Shown: positions 9,333-18,210 of the stretch, piece after piece
Numbering within the stretch: the first letter of the stretch is position 1
Layout: every line of letters begins with the position of its first letter
Assembly (NCBI RefSeq): GCF_016899755.1
Contig: NZ_JACJJC010000011.1
Span: forward strand, 1-64,000
Origin: Sutterella massiliensis
GTDB taxonomy: Bacteria > Pseudomonadota > Gammaproteobacteria > Burkholderiales > Burkholderiaceae_F
Direction of reading: 5' to 3'
Length of the DNA: 64,000 bases
The notes under the pieces: model-generated
The model's database searches: none
What the model was told of the DNA's origin: nothing
The model's input: the letters and a program-made list of their open reading frames with translations, nothing else
Translations under genes and position numbers: made by a program

Positions 9333-10250
9333 GTGTCCGCCATCATTCTCGGTCATAAGAACCCCGACACCGACAGCATCATTTCCGCCATTGCCTGCGA
9401 GCACCTTTACAAGGCCCGCGGCCTTGACGTCGTCGCGCGCGCGCAGGGCGAGCCCGCGCCCGAAACCGCGTTCGTGCTCGAGCGCTTCGGTCTCAAGGCC
9501 CCCGAAGTGATCACGTCCGTTGCCGGCGAAGACGTCTACCTCGTCGACTACTCCGACCTCGGCCAGGCGCCCGAGGACTTCGCGCAGGCGAATCTGAAGG
9601 GCATCGTCGACCACCACAAGCTCGGCGACGTCACCTCCTCCTCGCCCGTCGAATGCGTGATCATGCCCGTTGGCTGCACGAACACGATTCTGAAGGGCAT
9701 GTACGACTTCCTCGGCATCGAAATCCCCGCCAACATCGCGGGCGCGATGCTCTGCGCGATCCTTTCGGATACGGTGATCTTCAAGTCGCCGACCTGCACG
9801 CCCGCCGACCGCCGTGCTGCCGAAGAGCTCGCGAAGATCGCCGGCATTGAAGACCTCCAGGCTCTCGGCATGGAACTCTTCACCGCGAAGTCCGCCGTTG
9901 CGGGCGTCGCGCCGCGCGCGCTGATCTGCCGCGATTTCAAGGACTTCAACATGTCGGGCGCCAAAGTCGGCGTCGGTCAGCTCGAACTCGTTGACCTCGC
10001 GATCATCGAAGACCGCATCCCCGAACTCCTCGAAGAGCTCGCCGTCATGAAGGGCGAAGGCCGTCACACGGCAATGCTGCTCCTCACCGACATCATGAAG
10101 GAAGGTTCGCGCCTCCTGATGGCTTCGGACGATCCCGCGAAGATCGCCGCTGCTTTCGGCGCCGAACTTGCCGACAAGATTTGGCTGCCCGGCGTCATGA
10201 GCCGCAAGAAGCAGGTTGTCCCTGCCCTTGAAGCCGCTTTCAAGGCCTAA
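9333..10250 (+). CDS. ppaC: Manganese-dependent inorganic pyrophosphatase (family II, DHH)
   Basis: 305 residues, the normal length for family II pyrophosphatase. It hydrolyses pyrophosphate to phosphate in the cytoplasm. Motifs: GHKNPDTDS at residues 7-15, the DHH metal triad at 93-95 and a C-terminal SRKKQVVP substrate-binding motif. The start is GTG at 9333, with GAGAAGG 9 bp upstream. Codon use is strongly biased to C-ending codons, consistent with high expression. It is monocistronic and followed by a strong terminator. Confidence 0.96.
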   Translation: MSAIILGHKNPDTDSIISAIACEHLYKARGLDVVARAQGEPAPETAFVLERFGLKAPEVITSVAGEDVYLVDYSDLGQAPEDFAQANLKGIVDHHKLGDVTSSSPVECVIMPVGCTNTILKGMYDFLGIEIPANIAGAMLCAILSDTVIFKSPTCTPADRRAAEELAKIAGIEDLQALGMELFTAKSAVAGVAPRALICRDFKDFNMSGAKVGVGQLELVDLAIIEDRIPELLEELAVMKGEGRHTAMLLLTDIMKEGSRLLMASDDPAKIAAAFGAELADKIWLPGVMSRKKQVVPALEAAFKA

Positions 10251-10324
10251 TCGGCTGGAAACATCGTTCGAGCGACCCGGTCGGCCTTTCGGCCGGGGTT
10301 CGCTCTCGGCGCAAGACGCCCGAC

Positions 10325-10375
10325 AAAAACGCCCGCATCGTGCGTTCAAACGAAGTGCGGGCGTTTTGTTTTTTT
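10325..10375 (+). terminator. Rho-independent terminator after ppaC
   Basis: Stem AAAACGCCCGCA / TGCGGGCGTTTT, followed by GTTTTTTT. A second GC-rich hairpin without a T-run (GAGCGA.CCGG / CCGG..TCGCTC) precedes it at about 10269-10304. The symmetrical A and T flanks suggest it also serves the convergent mscL. Confidence 0.85.
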
Positions 10376-10402
10376 GAATGCGCGACGCAGCGCCTGAGTC
10401 GA

Positions 10403-10978
10403 TCACGCGGTCTTTTTGAGAAGGTCGCGGATTTCGGTGAGAAGCGCCACCGTTTCGGCGTCGGACTTCTTTGCCGCGGCCTGGATCGCGGCCTGTGCGG
10501 CGTCTTCCTTTGCTTTTTTTTCGGCTTCGGCCGCCTTCTCTTTGGCCTTTTCTTCGGCCTTTGCCTTCTCGGCTTCAAGCGCAGCCGTCTTTTCGTCCGA
10601 AAGCAGCTTTTCGGCCGTTTCGGCAATTTTCGCGCGTGCCGTCATCACGATCTTGATGAGCCAGAAGACCGCGAAGGCGAGGAGCAGGAACTGGATGACG
10701 GCCGTGAGGAACGCGCCGTAGCCGAAGACCGTGGCGCCCGCCTTGACGAGTGCCTCGTAGGTATTGGGGCCCGTGTACCCCTCAACGGGCTTGAGCACGA
10801 TAAAGAGGTTCGTAAAGTCGGGGCGACCGACGAGCACGCCGAGGATCGGGTTGACGATGTCCTTCACAAGACTGTCGACAATCTTCGAAAACGCCGCGCC
10901 GATGATGACCGCAACGGCGAGGTCGAGCACGTTGCCGCGGGAAATGAAGGCCTGAAATTCGCTGAGAAACTTTCTCAT
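10403..10978 (-). CDS. mscL: Large-conductance mechanosensitive channel MscL with long charged tail
   Basis: 191 residues from the start at 10978 (MRKFLSEFQAFISRGNVLDLAVAV), the canonical MscL N-terminus. TM1 is about residues 15-45 and TM2 about 75-105, with the periplasmic loop between. It releases solutes during osmotic downshock. The usual length is about 130-150. Here a C-terminal extension of roughly 50 residues, rich in Ala, Lys and Glu, is predicted to be a coiled coil and ends in the family-typical TEIRDLLKK helix. The upstream frame continues to 11140 but lacks MscL similarity. Confidence 0.93.
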   Translation of the reverse strand: MRKFLSEFQAFISRGNVLDLAVAVIIGAAFSKIVDSLVKDIVNPILGVLVGRPDFTNLFIVLKPVEGYTGPNTYEALVKAGATVFGYGAFLTAVIQFLLLAFAVFWLIKIVMTARAKIAETAEKLLSDEKTAALEAEKAKAEEKAKEKAAEAEKKAKEDAAQAAIQAAAKKSDAETVALLTEIRDLLKKTA

Positions 10979-11237
10979 TTTTGGGGTTCCGAGGGAGAGT
11001 GTTTGGGCGGTCGGCGGACGACTCGCTGAGTGCGAAAGCTGCGCGCGGCTTCGGTCCTGCGTCCGAATGAGACTACAGGGGCGAGCTCGCTTATCTTCGT
11101 CGGCCGCTGCGGCAGATGCCGCTCTGGGCGCGCACGCCACGATTGTAGCAGGCGTGTGTCACTAGTCTTCGGGTTTTCTTGAATCTGTGCCCGCACTGCC
11201 CTCGTTTTCAAGCCGTGCGGCAGTCGCCGCCGGGCGG

Positions 11238-12074
11238 CTATCGGCTGCCAGCGGGCGTTTCGACTGCCCCGCTCGGGACGTCGAGCCCGTCTTTGGGTTT
11301 TGAGGCATAGACCGTGCAGGGCGGCAGGTTCGCTGCGATTGTCTTGATGGCGAGCGTGAGCGACTTCTTCGCATCGTCGGAAACACGATAACTGTCGCGC
11401 ACCTTCTGCACGGCTCGCCGTATCGTGACGATGTCGACCGACTGGGTTTCTGCGGATTCGCGCAGCCACGTTGCGATTTCGTCGGGGAAACGGATGAAGA
11501 AAATCGATGCCGCCCAAGCGAGCGCCATGGAGACGTAGTAGTAGCGGCGTGCGTGTGCCCGGACGTTTTGATTGGAAAAACCCTCGAGAACCCAATCGAG
11601 TTCGTTGCGGTCGATGTAGTGGTGGAGCATGAGAACGAGACCCGTACGCACGTACCAAGGCGACTCGCTCACGAGCAGCGATTCGATAAAGGTCCTGCCC
11701 GCCGCTCGGTTTTGCTCAAAGTCGCGAAAGGCCTGCGCAAAGGTGTCGCACGTGGCCCAGTTGGTGAGAAACGGGAGGTAATGCCGCGTCGCTTCGAGCT
11801 TCTCTTCAAAAGTCATTCGCCAGTCGCCTGCGAGCACAAGACCGACGACGAGAATGACCTCGTGGGTTACGAGCTTCACGGAAGCGGCCTCCGTGAGGAG
11901 CGCGCGGGTTTCACCGAGCCGAATGATGTCTCGCGCAGCTTCTCGTACAACGCTCATCGGTACGCCCATGCGGTTGGCGACGCCCGGAAGCATCGCGCCC
12001 GCGGTGTCGTAGTAATGCGGGTGGGCGCCCATTTGGAGCTTGAGGTGAAGCTGATCGAGAAGCATTAGACTCAT
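11238..12074 (-). CDS. DNA alkylation repair (AlkD-like HEAT-repeat) family protein
   Basis: 278 residues from ATG 12074; ATG 12065 is an alternative and no strong ribosome-binding site separates them. The helical pattern with EAASVKLVTHEVILVVGL, WATCDTFAQAFRDF, WYVRTGLVLMLHHYID and YYYVSMALAWAASIFFIRFPDEI is characteristic of AlkD-like proteins, which remove alkylated bases by wrapping HEAT repeats around DNA. WATCD and the later Trp/Tyr/Asp residues match the family's substrate region. Glycosylase activity is inferred from family only. Confidence 0.75.
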   Translation of the reverse strand: MSLMLLDQLHLKLQMGAHPHYYDTAGAMLPGVANRMGVPMSVVREAARDIIRLGETRALLTEAASVKLVTHEVILVVGLVLAGDWRMTFEEKLEATRHYLPFLTNWATCDTFAQAFRDFEQNRAAGRTFIESLLVSESPWYVRTGLVLMLHHYIDRNELDWVLEGFSNQNVRAHARRYYYVSMALAWAASIFFIRFPDEIATWLRESAETQSVDIVTIRRAVQKVRDSYRVSDDAKKSLTLAIKTIAANLPPCTVYASKPKDGLDVPSGAVETPAGSR

Positions 12075-12217
12075 CCATAAATTCCGTGCAACAGTATGGA
12101 TGATACGACGAGCCGCCCAAGGGCGTCGTTTACGGATTCTGTTTCGAAGCGGCGCTGCGCATTGAGTGCATTTCACCGAACGTACTGTCAGCGCAGAGAA
12201 ACCGAGCGAGGTGAAGC

Positions 12218-12712
12218 ATGAACTACGTGGTACGAGCATTCAAGCCGAGTGAAGAACAGTACGTCGCGGATCTGCACGAGCGGCTCTATAGCGGCGAATA
12301 TGCCTGGGGCCCCGGCTTCATCGACTATGCACGGAAGATTGCGCTCGAATTCCCGAAGCGCCGATCCCCCGATACCGATGAACTTTGGGTCGCCACGGAC
12401 GAGCGTGACCGGCCCGTCGGCTCGATCATGCTTTGCCCAACCGACGACCCGAAGGTCGGCCAGCTGCGGCTCTTTGCGGTCGAAGAGACCTGCCGCCGAC
12501 AAGGGATCGGCGGGAAGCTCATGGGGGCACTTCTTGAAAAAGCGCGCTCTGTCGGCTTCGAGCGGCTCGTGCTCTGGACGGCGGCGTCGCTTGAGGACGC
12601 GATCCGTCAGTATGAGCGCATCGGTTTTCGTGTGGTGGAAACGGCTGAAAACACGTCCTGGCGCACGGACGAAGGCACCGTTATGGAAATCAAAATGGAA
12701 CTGACGCTTTGA
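12218..12712 (+). CDS. GNAT-family N-acetyltransferase
   Basis: 164 residues, ATG preceded by GAGGTG. GNAT fold with the acetyl-CoA loop at RRQGIGGKLMGALLEKA, a preceding strand QLRLFAVEE, and a C-terminal AIRQYERIGFRVVE motif. The acceptor substrate is not deducible. It is divergent from the AlkD-like gene, with a 143-bp gap holding promoters. Confidence 0.85.
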   Translation: MNYVVRAFKPSEEQYVADLHERLYSGEYAWGPGFIDYARKIALEFPKRRSPDTDELWVATDERDRPVGSIMLCPTDDPKVGQLRLFAVEETCRRQGIGGKLMGALLEKARSVGFERLVLWTAASLEDAIRQYERIGFRVVETAENTSWRTDEGTVMEIKMELTL

Positions 12713-13073
12713 GGCGTCCCGGTCGAGCTTAGTGAGCGCCGCGGGCGACAAAAGACTCGGTTAAGTCGACAAACGGTTGCCGTTTGGCGCTCTGAAATGC
12801 AAAGAAGCGGCATTCTGTTGCGGCTGCGCATCCATTTTCCTGCAGAGGACGCCTTCTGAGCAAAATTGCCGATATGAAAACCGAACGTCTTCTATAAAAT
12901 GCAGAGACGCTCCCCAAAGGAGGTATTGTGTCCGGCGCATGTTCGCAAACGAGTTCGGCACAGGATTTCCGGGGCCAGCGGCGTCGGACGGCCTGCCCAA
13001 GTCGGCATTCCGGCGTCCTTCCGACAACGACAAAAATAGTGCTTGCAAGGCACGCAACGACTGGGAGACAACA
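12713..13073. other. Leader region upstream of the Gate-domain gene
   Basis: 361 bases without a convincing gene. A very strong Shine-Dalgarno-like AAAGGAGGT at 12916-12924 is followed by GTG at 12928, which would open a 64-codon frame overlapping the next gene. The spacing is only 4 bases and the peptide has no recognisable features. A leader peptide is possible but unproven. Confidence 0.4.
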
Positions 13074-13772
13074 ATGTCCAGCAAAGAAGAAGCGCCCGTC
13101 GCACCCGAAGAAGAAAAGGTAACGATCGGCGGCTACATCTCTCTCATCATCGCCGTTCTCTTCTTTTCGGGTCTGATGGTGTCCGACCGATGGTGGGGGA
13201 TCTTCGACTACACGGTCTTGAACGGCAGCTTCGGCCAGCTCGTCTCGAAAGTGACCGAATCGGGCGGCGAACTCACGACGCAGATGGCGAGCTTCCGCGG
13301 CAAAGGCGGTTCGGGTGCCATCGACGGCTTCATGTTCGCCTTGACGCTTGTGCCCTCCGTGATGCTCTCGGTCGCCATGGTGAACGTGTTCGAACACTAC
13401 GGCGCCATCAAGGCTGCCGGGCGTCTTTTGACCGTCATCCTTCGCCCGATCTTGGGCCTTCCGGGCTACACCGCCCTTTCGATCATTGCTTCGCTGCAGT
13501 CGACCGACGCGGGTGCGGCGCTCACGCGCACGCTCAAGGATGAAGGTCGCCTCACCGAGCGCGAAACGCTCATTTTCGCGACCTTCCAGATGACGGCAGG
13601 TGCTGCGATCGGCAACTTCCTCTCCTCGGGCGTCGTGATCTTTACACTCACCGACGCTTCGGGTGCGCTCTGCGTGCCGACCACGATCGGTGCCTGCCTC
13701 GGCATCATTCTCCTCGGCAAGCTCCTCTCGGCCAACATGATGCGCTTCATTCTCATGCGCAAGAAGGATTGA
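13074..13772 (+). CDS. Gate (nucleoside-recognition) domain membrane protein
   Basis: 232 residues from ATG 13074, with GGGAG upstream. A charged N-terminus of about 18 residues is followed by several hydrophobic helices and the motifs LPGYTALSIIASLQSTDAG and TAGAAIGNFLSSGVVIF. This arrangement resembles the Gate-domain proteins (YjiG/YjiH, SpmA/SpmB and CNT-type transporters). A role in transport across the inner membrane is likely, but the substrate is unknown. The frame is open upstream to 12777, but that extension shows no membrane-protein character. Confidence 0.75.
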   Translation: MSSKEEAPVAPEEEKVTIGGYISLIIAVLFFSGLMVSDRWWGIFDYTVLNGSFGQLVSKVTESGGELTTQMASFRGKGGSGAIDGFMFALTLVPSVMLSVAMVNVFEHYGAIKAAGRLLTVILRPILGLPGYTALSIIASLQSTDAGAALTRTLKDEGRLTERETLIFATFQMTAGAAIGNFLSSGVVIFTLTDASGALCVPTTIGACLGIILLGKLLSANMMRFILMRKKD

Positions 13773-13805
13773 TCCGGCCGGCGCAAAAGCCCAATCCGAC
13801 AAACG

Positions 13806-13844
13806 AACCCGTCAGAGCGACAACTCCGGCGGGTTTTCTTTTTT
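13806..13844 (+). terminator. Terminator after Gate-domain gene
   Basis: AACCCG / CGGGTT stem with a long loop, followed by TTCTTTTTT. Confidence 0.7.
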
Positions 13845-13952
13845 ACTGAGAAAGCGCGGCGACCGTCCGGGCAGGTGTTTTTGACGGAAATCGAAGAAAT
13901 TTCAAGGAGATGAGTGTAAAATTGTAAAATTCTGTCACACTTCGGGACCCGT

Positions 13953-14858
13953 ATGTCCATCGTCAAACGCTTCGGATTTCACCTCCTCGCCCTTTTTGTC
14001 ATCGTCTGTTGGGGGCTCACCCCGATCTCGACGAAGGTGCTCTATGACCACGGCATGGGTCCGTGGGCCGTTCTGGTGCTTCGCGTCGTGCTTGCCTACG
14101 GCGTTCTGATATTCATATCGCCGAAGATCGTTTACGCGGGCACTCCCCGCGACGAAGGTCTCTGCGTTCTCTTGGGACTCACGCTGGTACCCGTCTATTA
14201 CGGTCTTCAAAACATTGCGCTCGATATCGGCAGCGCGTCGACCGTGGCAATCGCTTCGACCATGGCGCCCATTCTGATCGGTGCGGTTGCGGTGGCGCTC
14301 TTTCGCAAGCCCGTTCACTGGCTCATGGGGCTTGGCGCCTGTGCGGCGGCAACGGGTCTCGTTCTTCTGGGGTTTGACAGCTGCGTCATGCAGGAGATGC
14401 CGCTTGCCGTGATCGGGTGGTCGTTCGGGGCGGCGGCGGGTTTTGCGCTCTATTCGATGCTCTTGCGTGCAGCGGGCGACCTGCCGCCCCTCCTGATGCT
14501 GCGCAAATCCATGGGTTACGGCCTTCTCGGGGCCTTCCCCTTTTATTACACGGAATTCAAGACGGAAGCCTTCCTCCTCACGGACCCGGTCGTTCTCGGC
14601 AACCTCCTCTTTCTCTCGGTCGGGGCGCTAGCGATCTGCTGGGCGCTTTGGCACGTCGTGACGCGCAACATCGGTGCATCCGCTGCCGGGATCTGGAGCT
14701 ACTTTGCGCCCGTGGCGACCATTCTCGGCGGGATTTTCATCCTCAACGAATCGATTTCCTACATCGGCATCATGGGCGGGACGATGATCATTTGCGGCGT
14801 GATTTGCGCGCAGACGGGGCTCGCGAAGATTGCCATGGATGTTGCAAGGCGATTCTGA
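13953..14858 (+). CDS. EamA/DMT-family exporter
   Basis: 301 residues with about ten hydrophobic segments arranged as two EamA repeats (first repeat about 10-130, second about 150-290). It is an inner-membrane drug/metabolite transporter of unknown substrate. It starts MSIVKRFGFHLLALFVIVCWGLTPI, typical of the first helix. An AT-rich promoter-like stretch lies upstream (13910-13940) and a perfect terminator lies downstream. Confidence 0.9.
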   Translation: MSIVKRFGFHLLALFVIVCWGLTPISTKVLYDHGMGPWAVLVLRVVLAYGVLIFISPKIVYAGTPRDEGLCVLLGLTLVPVYYGLQNIALDIGSASTVAIASTMAPILIGAVAVALFRKPVHWLMGLGACAAATGLVLLGFDSCVMQEMPLAVIGWSFGAAAGFALYSMLLRAAGDLPPLLMLRKSMGYGLLGAFPFYYTEFKTEAFLLTDPVVLGNLLFLSVGALAICWALWHVVTRNIGASAAGIWSYFAPVATILGGIFILNESISYIGIMGGTMIICGVICAQTGLAKIAMDVARRF

Positions 14859-14888
14859 CGGCTGCTTGAAAAGTCCATCACGTTTGTC

Positions 14889-14932
14889 AAAAGACGGCGC
14901 GCCCGGATTTTCGTCCGGGCGCGCGTCTTTTT
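14889..14932. terminator. Bidirectional terminator
   Basis: A near-perfect hairpin (AAAAGACG..CGCGCCCGGA / TCCGGGCGCG..GTCTTTTT) lies between the convergent EamA gene and the nitronate monooxygenase gene, with A and T runs on both flanks. Confidence 0.88.
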
Positions 14933-14967
14933 GGGATGTCGTTGTTGGAGCGTTCAAGCGCCTGCCG

Positions 14968-16293
14968 TTAACTCGCTGCGCAGGATGTCATCGGCGAATT
15001 CTGCGGCGTAGCGTGCGCTGCGAGAACCGAAGACGGGACTTCGGGCAAACGAATTTCGTCGTTCGTCGACTGGAGATAGTCGAGCATGATCGCTTCGGCG
15101 GGCGGTTCGTACCATGTGCCGTCGGGCAGACGAACGGAGGTTTCCTTCAAGCGAGCGGCAGTAGCGCCCACCGTCCAGAGTTTGTAGGCGCGCATCTGGA
15201 AGCAGAGGCACGTCTTTGAAGCAATGTGCGGGCGCTTCACGCTCGGGTCGGCTGCGAGCGCCTCGCGATAGGCCTTGAGGTACTGACAGTCGCCGTGGTC
15301 GAGCATGTAGCCGTATGCTTCGCACTGGGGCTTCGCGTCGGAGTTGATCGCAGGCGAGTTCGCAAGCATGCGCATCGGGTAGCCCGTGGGCGAAATGCCG
15401 TTCACGACGACGTCGCCGGCTTCGGCGTTGAAATACTGCTGCTTCACAGCCGAGGGTATGCCGGATTCCTTGGCAATCGTGAAGCGCGTGGCAACCTGCA
15501 CGCCGGCGGCGCCCGCTTCAAGCAGGCGTACGCCGTCCGTACCGGTAAAGACGCCGCCCCCGGCAATCACGGGGATGTCGAGCGACTTTTCCTTGAGGAA
15601 GGCAATGACTTCGCCCGTAATCGTCGCGAGGTCGAACTTCTGCCAGTCCTCGAGGCCGAAGCCCAGGTGCCCGCCTGCGAGCGGCCCTTCCACGACGACA
15701 AAGTTGGGCAGACGGTTCGTCTTTGCCGTGCGGCGCAGAAAGATGTTGAGCGCGCGCACGCTCGAGACGACGATGCCGAGCTTGGCATCGCGAAAACGCG
15801 GATGGTCAGCCATCATCGCAAAAGAAGACGTGTGCAGACCCGCGGAAAGACTGATGCCGTCGATGCCGCCGTCGAGCGCGGCATTGAGACGGTGGCGAAG
15901 CGTTTCGCCCGCGTCGTTCATCGTGAGTTTTTCCATGCAGTTGATGAAGACGAGGCCGTCGCCCTTCTTTGCACTCATGACGTCCTGGACGTACATGCGC
16001 GTGGCGCGTTCGATTTCGATCGGGTCGAAATGCATGTCGGGCTTGGGGTCGATGCCGGCCATAGACTTGCACTGACGGGCCTTCAACGACGTGAAGCGCG
16101 TGTTGTAGAGACGGTCGGCGACGTCGGGCATCATCGCGTCGGAAATGTGGCCGACGCCGCCCAGGCGTGCAACCTCGAGCGCGAGCTCCTTCGTGGAGAT
16201 ATTGACGCCCATTCCTCCCTGGAAGATCGGCTTGACGGTCTTTTCGCCGAGCTTAAGCACGTAGTCGTCGATTTTCTTGTTGGAAAGGTCCAT
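14968..16293 (-). CDS. Nitronate monooxygenase / 2-nitropropane dioxygenase-family flavoprotein
   Basis: 441 residues, ATG 16293 preceded by AAGGAAG. An FMN TIM barrel with an N-terminal KPIFQGGMGVN motif, EGPLAGGHLGF, PVIAGGGVFTG and GVQVATRFTIAKES, all hallmarks of the NPD/nitronate monooxygenase family. Members oxidise alkyl nitronates or act as enoyl-type FMN reductases. The long C-terminus with several cysteines (SKTCLCFQ) is usual for the larger anaerobe-type members. The exact substrate is uncertain. It appears monocistronic. Confidence 0.88.
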   Translation of the reverse strand: MDLSNKKIDDYVLKLGEKTVKPIFQGGMGVNISTKELALEVARLGGVGHISDAMMPDVADRLYNTRFTSLKARQCKSMAGIDPKPDMHFDPIEIERATRMYVQDVMSAKKGDGLVFINCMEKLTMNDAGETLRHRLNAALDGGIDGISLSAGLHTSSFAMMADHPRFRDAKLGIVVSSVRALNIFLRRTAKTNRLPNFVVVEGPLAGGHLGFGLEDWQKFDLATITGEVIAFLKEKSLDIPVIAGGGVFTGTDGVRLLEAGAAGVQVATRFTIAKESGIPSAVKQQYFNAEAGDVVVNGISPTGYPMRMLANSPAINSDAKPQCEAYGYMLDHGDCQYLKAYREALAADPSVKRPHIASKTCLCFQMRAYKLWTVGATAARLKETSVRLPDGTWYEPPAEAIMLDYLQSTNDEIRLPEVPSSVLAAHATPQNSPMTSCAAS

Positions 16294-17874
16294 TTGCGTG
16301 ACTTCCTTATGGACCGCACAGCACGTTGTGCAGCCTAAAACTACCGTCTCGGATGCGCATCGCGTCCCGAGCGCTTGTTGAATTCGGGTCGAGTCGAGCC
16401 TCGGCTGCCTGTGTGGAGCTCTCTAGCGAGCGCAAAGGAGGCTTTGCTCGGCGGCAACGGTCCTTCCATAGAAGGGAGAAACCGAAGATCCTCACCCGAA
16501 GCGGCGCATCTGCCGCCCGACTGTTCCTCATGCCCCGAGTGTTCGGGGCGACGGGCCGAAAGGTTGGGCTGCTTGCGGATGAGGCACGGCGAATATTCGC
16601 AAGCGAGAAGCCTGAAGAACGCGTTCTAAAATTCGGGTAAATCCCGATATAAAGCCCCCTGCGGCGTGCATGCGAAAGTGACGTCGGCGCGAAATCAAGG
16701 GATTGGAGGCTGCCGGCGTGATTTGCAATCATCCGAAGAGATGATCTGATCAACGTGATTATCACTGGGTATAAGTCGTAGGTAAGGACGCGACTTCATG
16801 CGATCCTTTGTCGTTCGAACGGCAGCAGCCCGCTGTCCGGGATCGTTGCGCGGCGGTTATAGGCGGTACGGCCGCAGCGTGACGAGGTAGTCGCAGCGAG
16901 CGACCCCGTCCGGCTTGTATCTGAGTGTGCGTCTCTTGATCGACGGCGCAGCCCGAGAACGACCTTGCAACGGCGTCGGTTCGAAGAGTGCGTTGCGGCA
17001 CATCGAAGACGAATGTCGCAAGATCATTCTGAAAGATCGAATGACGCATCGGAACTTCGCAAACAAACATTTCGATCATTCGAAGTAAATCGACACAGTC
17101 GAATAGAACGAAAAAGAAATCTTCCGAAGTATTGAAGGCCGTTGCCCGAAGCGGCTTGAAGCACCATAGGCAACTTCTTTTCGTGACCTTCCCGAATTAA
17201 AAGGGAGTGCAGTGATTTCGCTTCAAATTCCTGCTATCGGAAGCATTGCCGAACGTATTTCGCACGAATTTCCTTTGCCTTGAGGCGTCCTCTTTCTGCA
17301 GATGTGCTCTGAAAAGCCTTTTAAACGCGTCACCTCATAAATGACATCATAAAAGCTGATGAGGCTAAAATCAGACCGGTCCCGTCAACGAGAGGAGAGC
17401 GTGAGGCCACGACGAACGCATCGAAGTGTGATGTGCGTCTTTAACTGAGGGCAAAATCGAAACCGCCCGCAGCTGTTCTCAATATCGGCTGAACGGTGAC
17501 TCACTGGACGCGTGTCCGGGAATTCGGTTTTTGGAGAAGACTCGACAGAAGAAGACTTACAGGCGAGCGAAAAGCTGGAAACAGCACTCAAAACGGCAGG
17601 CATTGACCAATCGATAACTGGAACTCAACGTCATTACCTGACGAACCCCCTTTATAGAAATAATCTCAATTCGCAAAATAAGGTAAATAAAACCTTTTAA
17701 CTCTAAATATAGTGTGAATAAAAGAAATTATTCAGCTTTGTTAAATATCTCGGAATTCACTGATAATCGAAGAAGAAGATCAAGTAAACACTTAGTTGAT
17801 CCTAGCTTGTTGACCGACGTATAATTTCACGTATCTTATGAACAAAACAAATTAATTCATAGGATTCGTGAAGT
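16294..17874. other. Long AT-enriched intergenic region, no intact gene recognised
   Basis: About 1.6 kb. The first part (16294-16640) is GC-rich with open frames in both strands but no ribosome-binding site or family resemblance. From 16640, and especially 17080-17870, the sequence is much more AT-rich than the rest of the window. Frames at 16762-17079 (minus) and 17512-17700 (plus) look like chance openings. Composition suggests an acquired or decaying segment leading into the HipB/HipA-like pair. Confidence 0.55.
17796..17825 (+). promoter_or_regulatory. Sigma-70-type promoter for the HipB-like gene
   Basis: TTGATC at 17796-17801 and TATAAT at 17820-17825 with 18-bp spacing. The -10 overlaps a direct repeat of ACGTAT, which could be an autoregulatory operator. 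The first gene begins 50 bp downstream. Confidence 0.65.
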
Positions 17875-18189
17875 ATGAGAGCATCGTTCGCAGTTGAAGA
17901 ATCCGTTCGCCTCCTCGGCGAAAATATCCGTACGGCGCGCTTGAAGCGTCGCCTACCCCAGGCACTGGTGGCAGAGCGCGCCGGGATTTCCGTGAACACG
18001 CTCTCAAAACTCGAGAACGGCGACCCCGGGATTGCGATCGGAAATGTCGCAGCTGTTCTTCAGGCGCTCGGTTTTGAATCCCCCCTCGCCTCGCTCGCGG
18101 ATGCCGGCACTGATGATACCGGGCTTCTTCTGGAGGCGAAGCGCTTGCCGAGACGCGTTCGTTCGAAAAAGAATCCGTATGCAGAATAA
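17875..18189 (+). CDS. XRE-family HTH regulator, HipB-like antitoxin
   Basis: 104 residues. HTH_3 fold near residues 14-70: LGENIRTARLKRRLPQALVAERAGIS, then VNTLSKLENGDPGIAIGNVAAVLQALG. This is the form found in HipB and type II antitoxins next to HipA-like proteins. A basic C-terminal tail (PRRVRSKKN) follows. It is 21 bp upstream of the HipA-like gene and probably in one operon, with a good promoter upstream. It should bind DNA as a dimer and repress the pair. Confidence 0.85.
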   Translation: MRASFAVEESVRLLGENIRTARLKRRLPQALVAERAGISVNTLSKLENGDPGIAIGNVAAVLQALGFESPLASLADAGTDDTGLLLEAKRLPRRVRSKKNPYAE

Positions 18190-18210
18190 CCCTAGCAATC
18201 AGCAAAATTG

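Noticed and set aside
16326..16680. Possible structured RNA (RNase P or tmRNA) in the GC-rich intergenic stretch
   Set aside because: The conserved cores of RNase P RNA and tmRNA were not found.
17512..17700. 62-codon plus-strand frame in the AT-rich region
   Set aside because: No ribosome-binding site and low-complexity Asn/Lys ending; likely chance.
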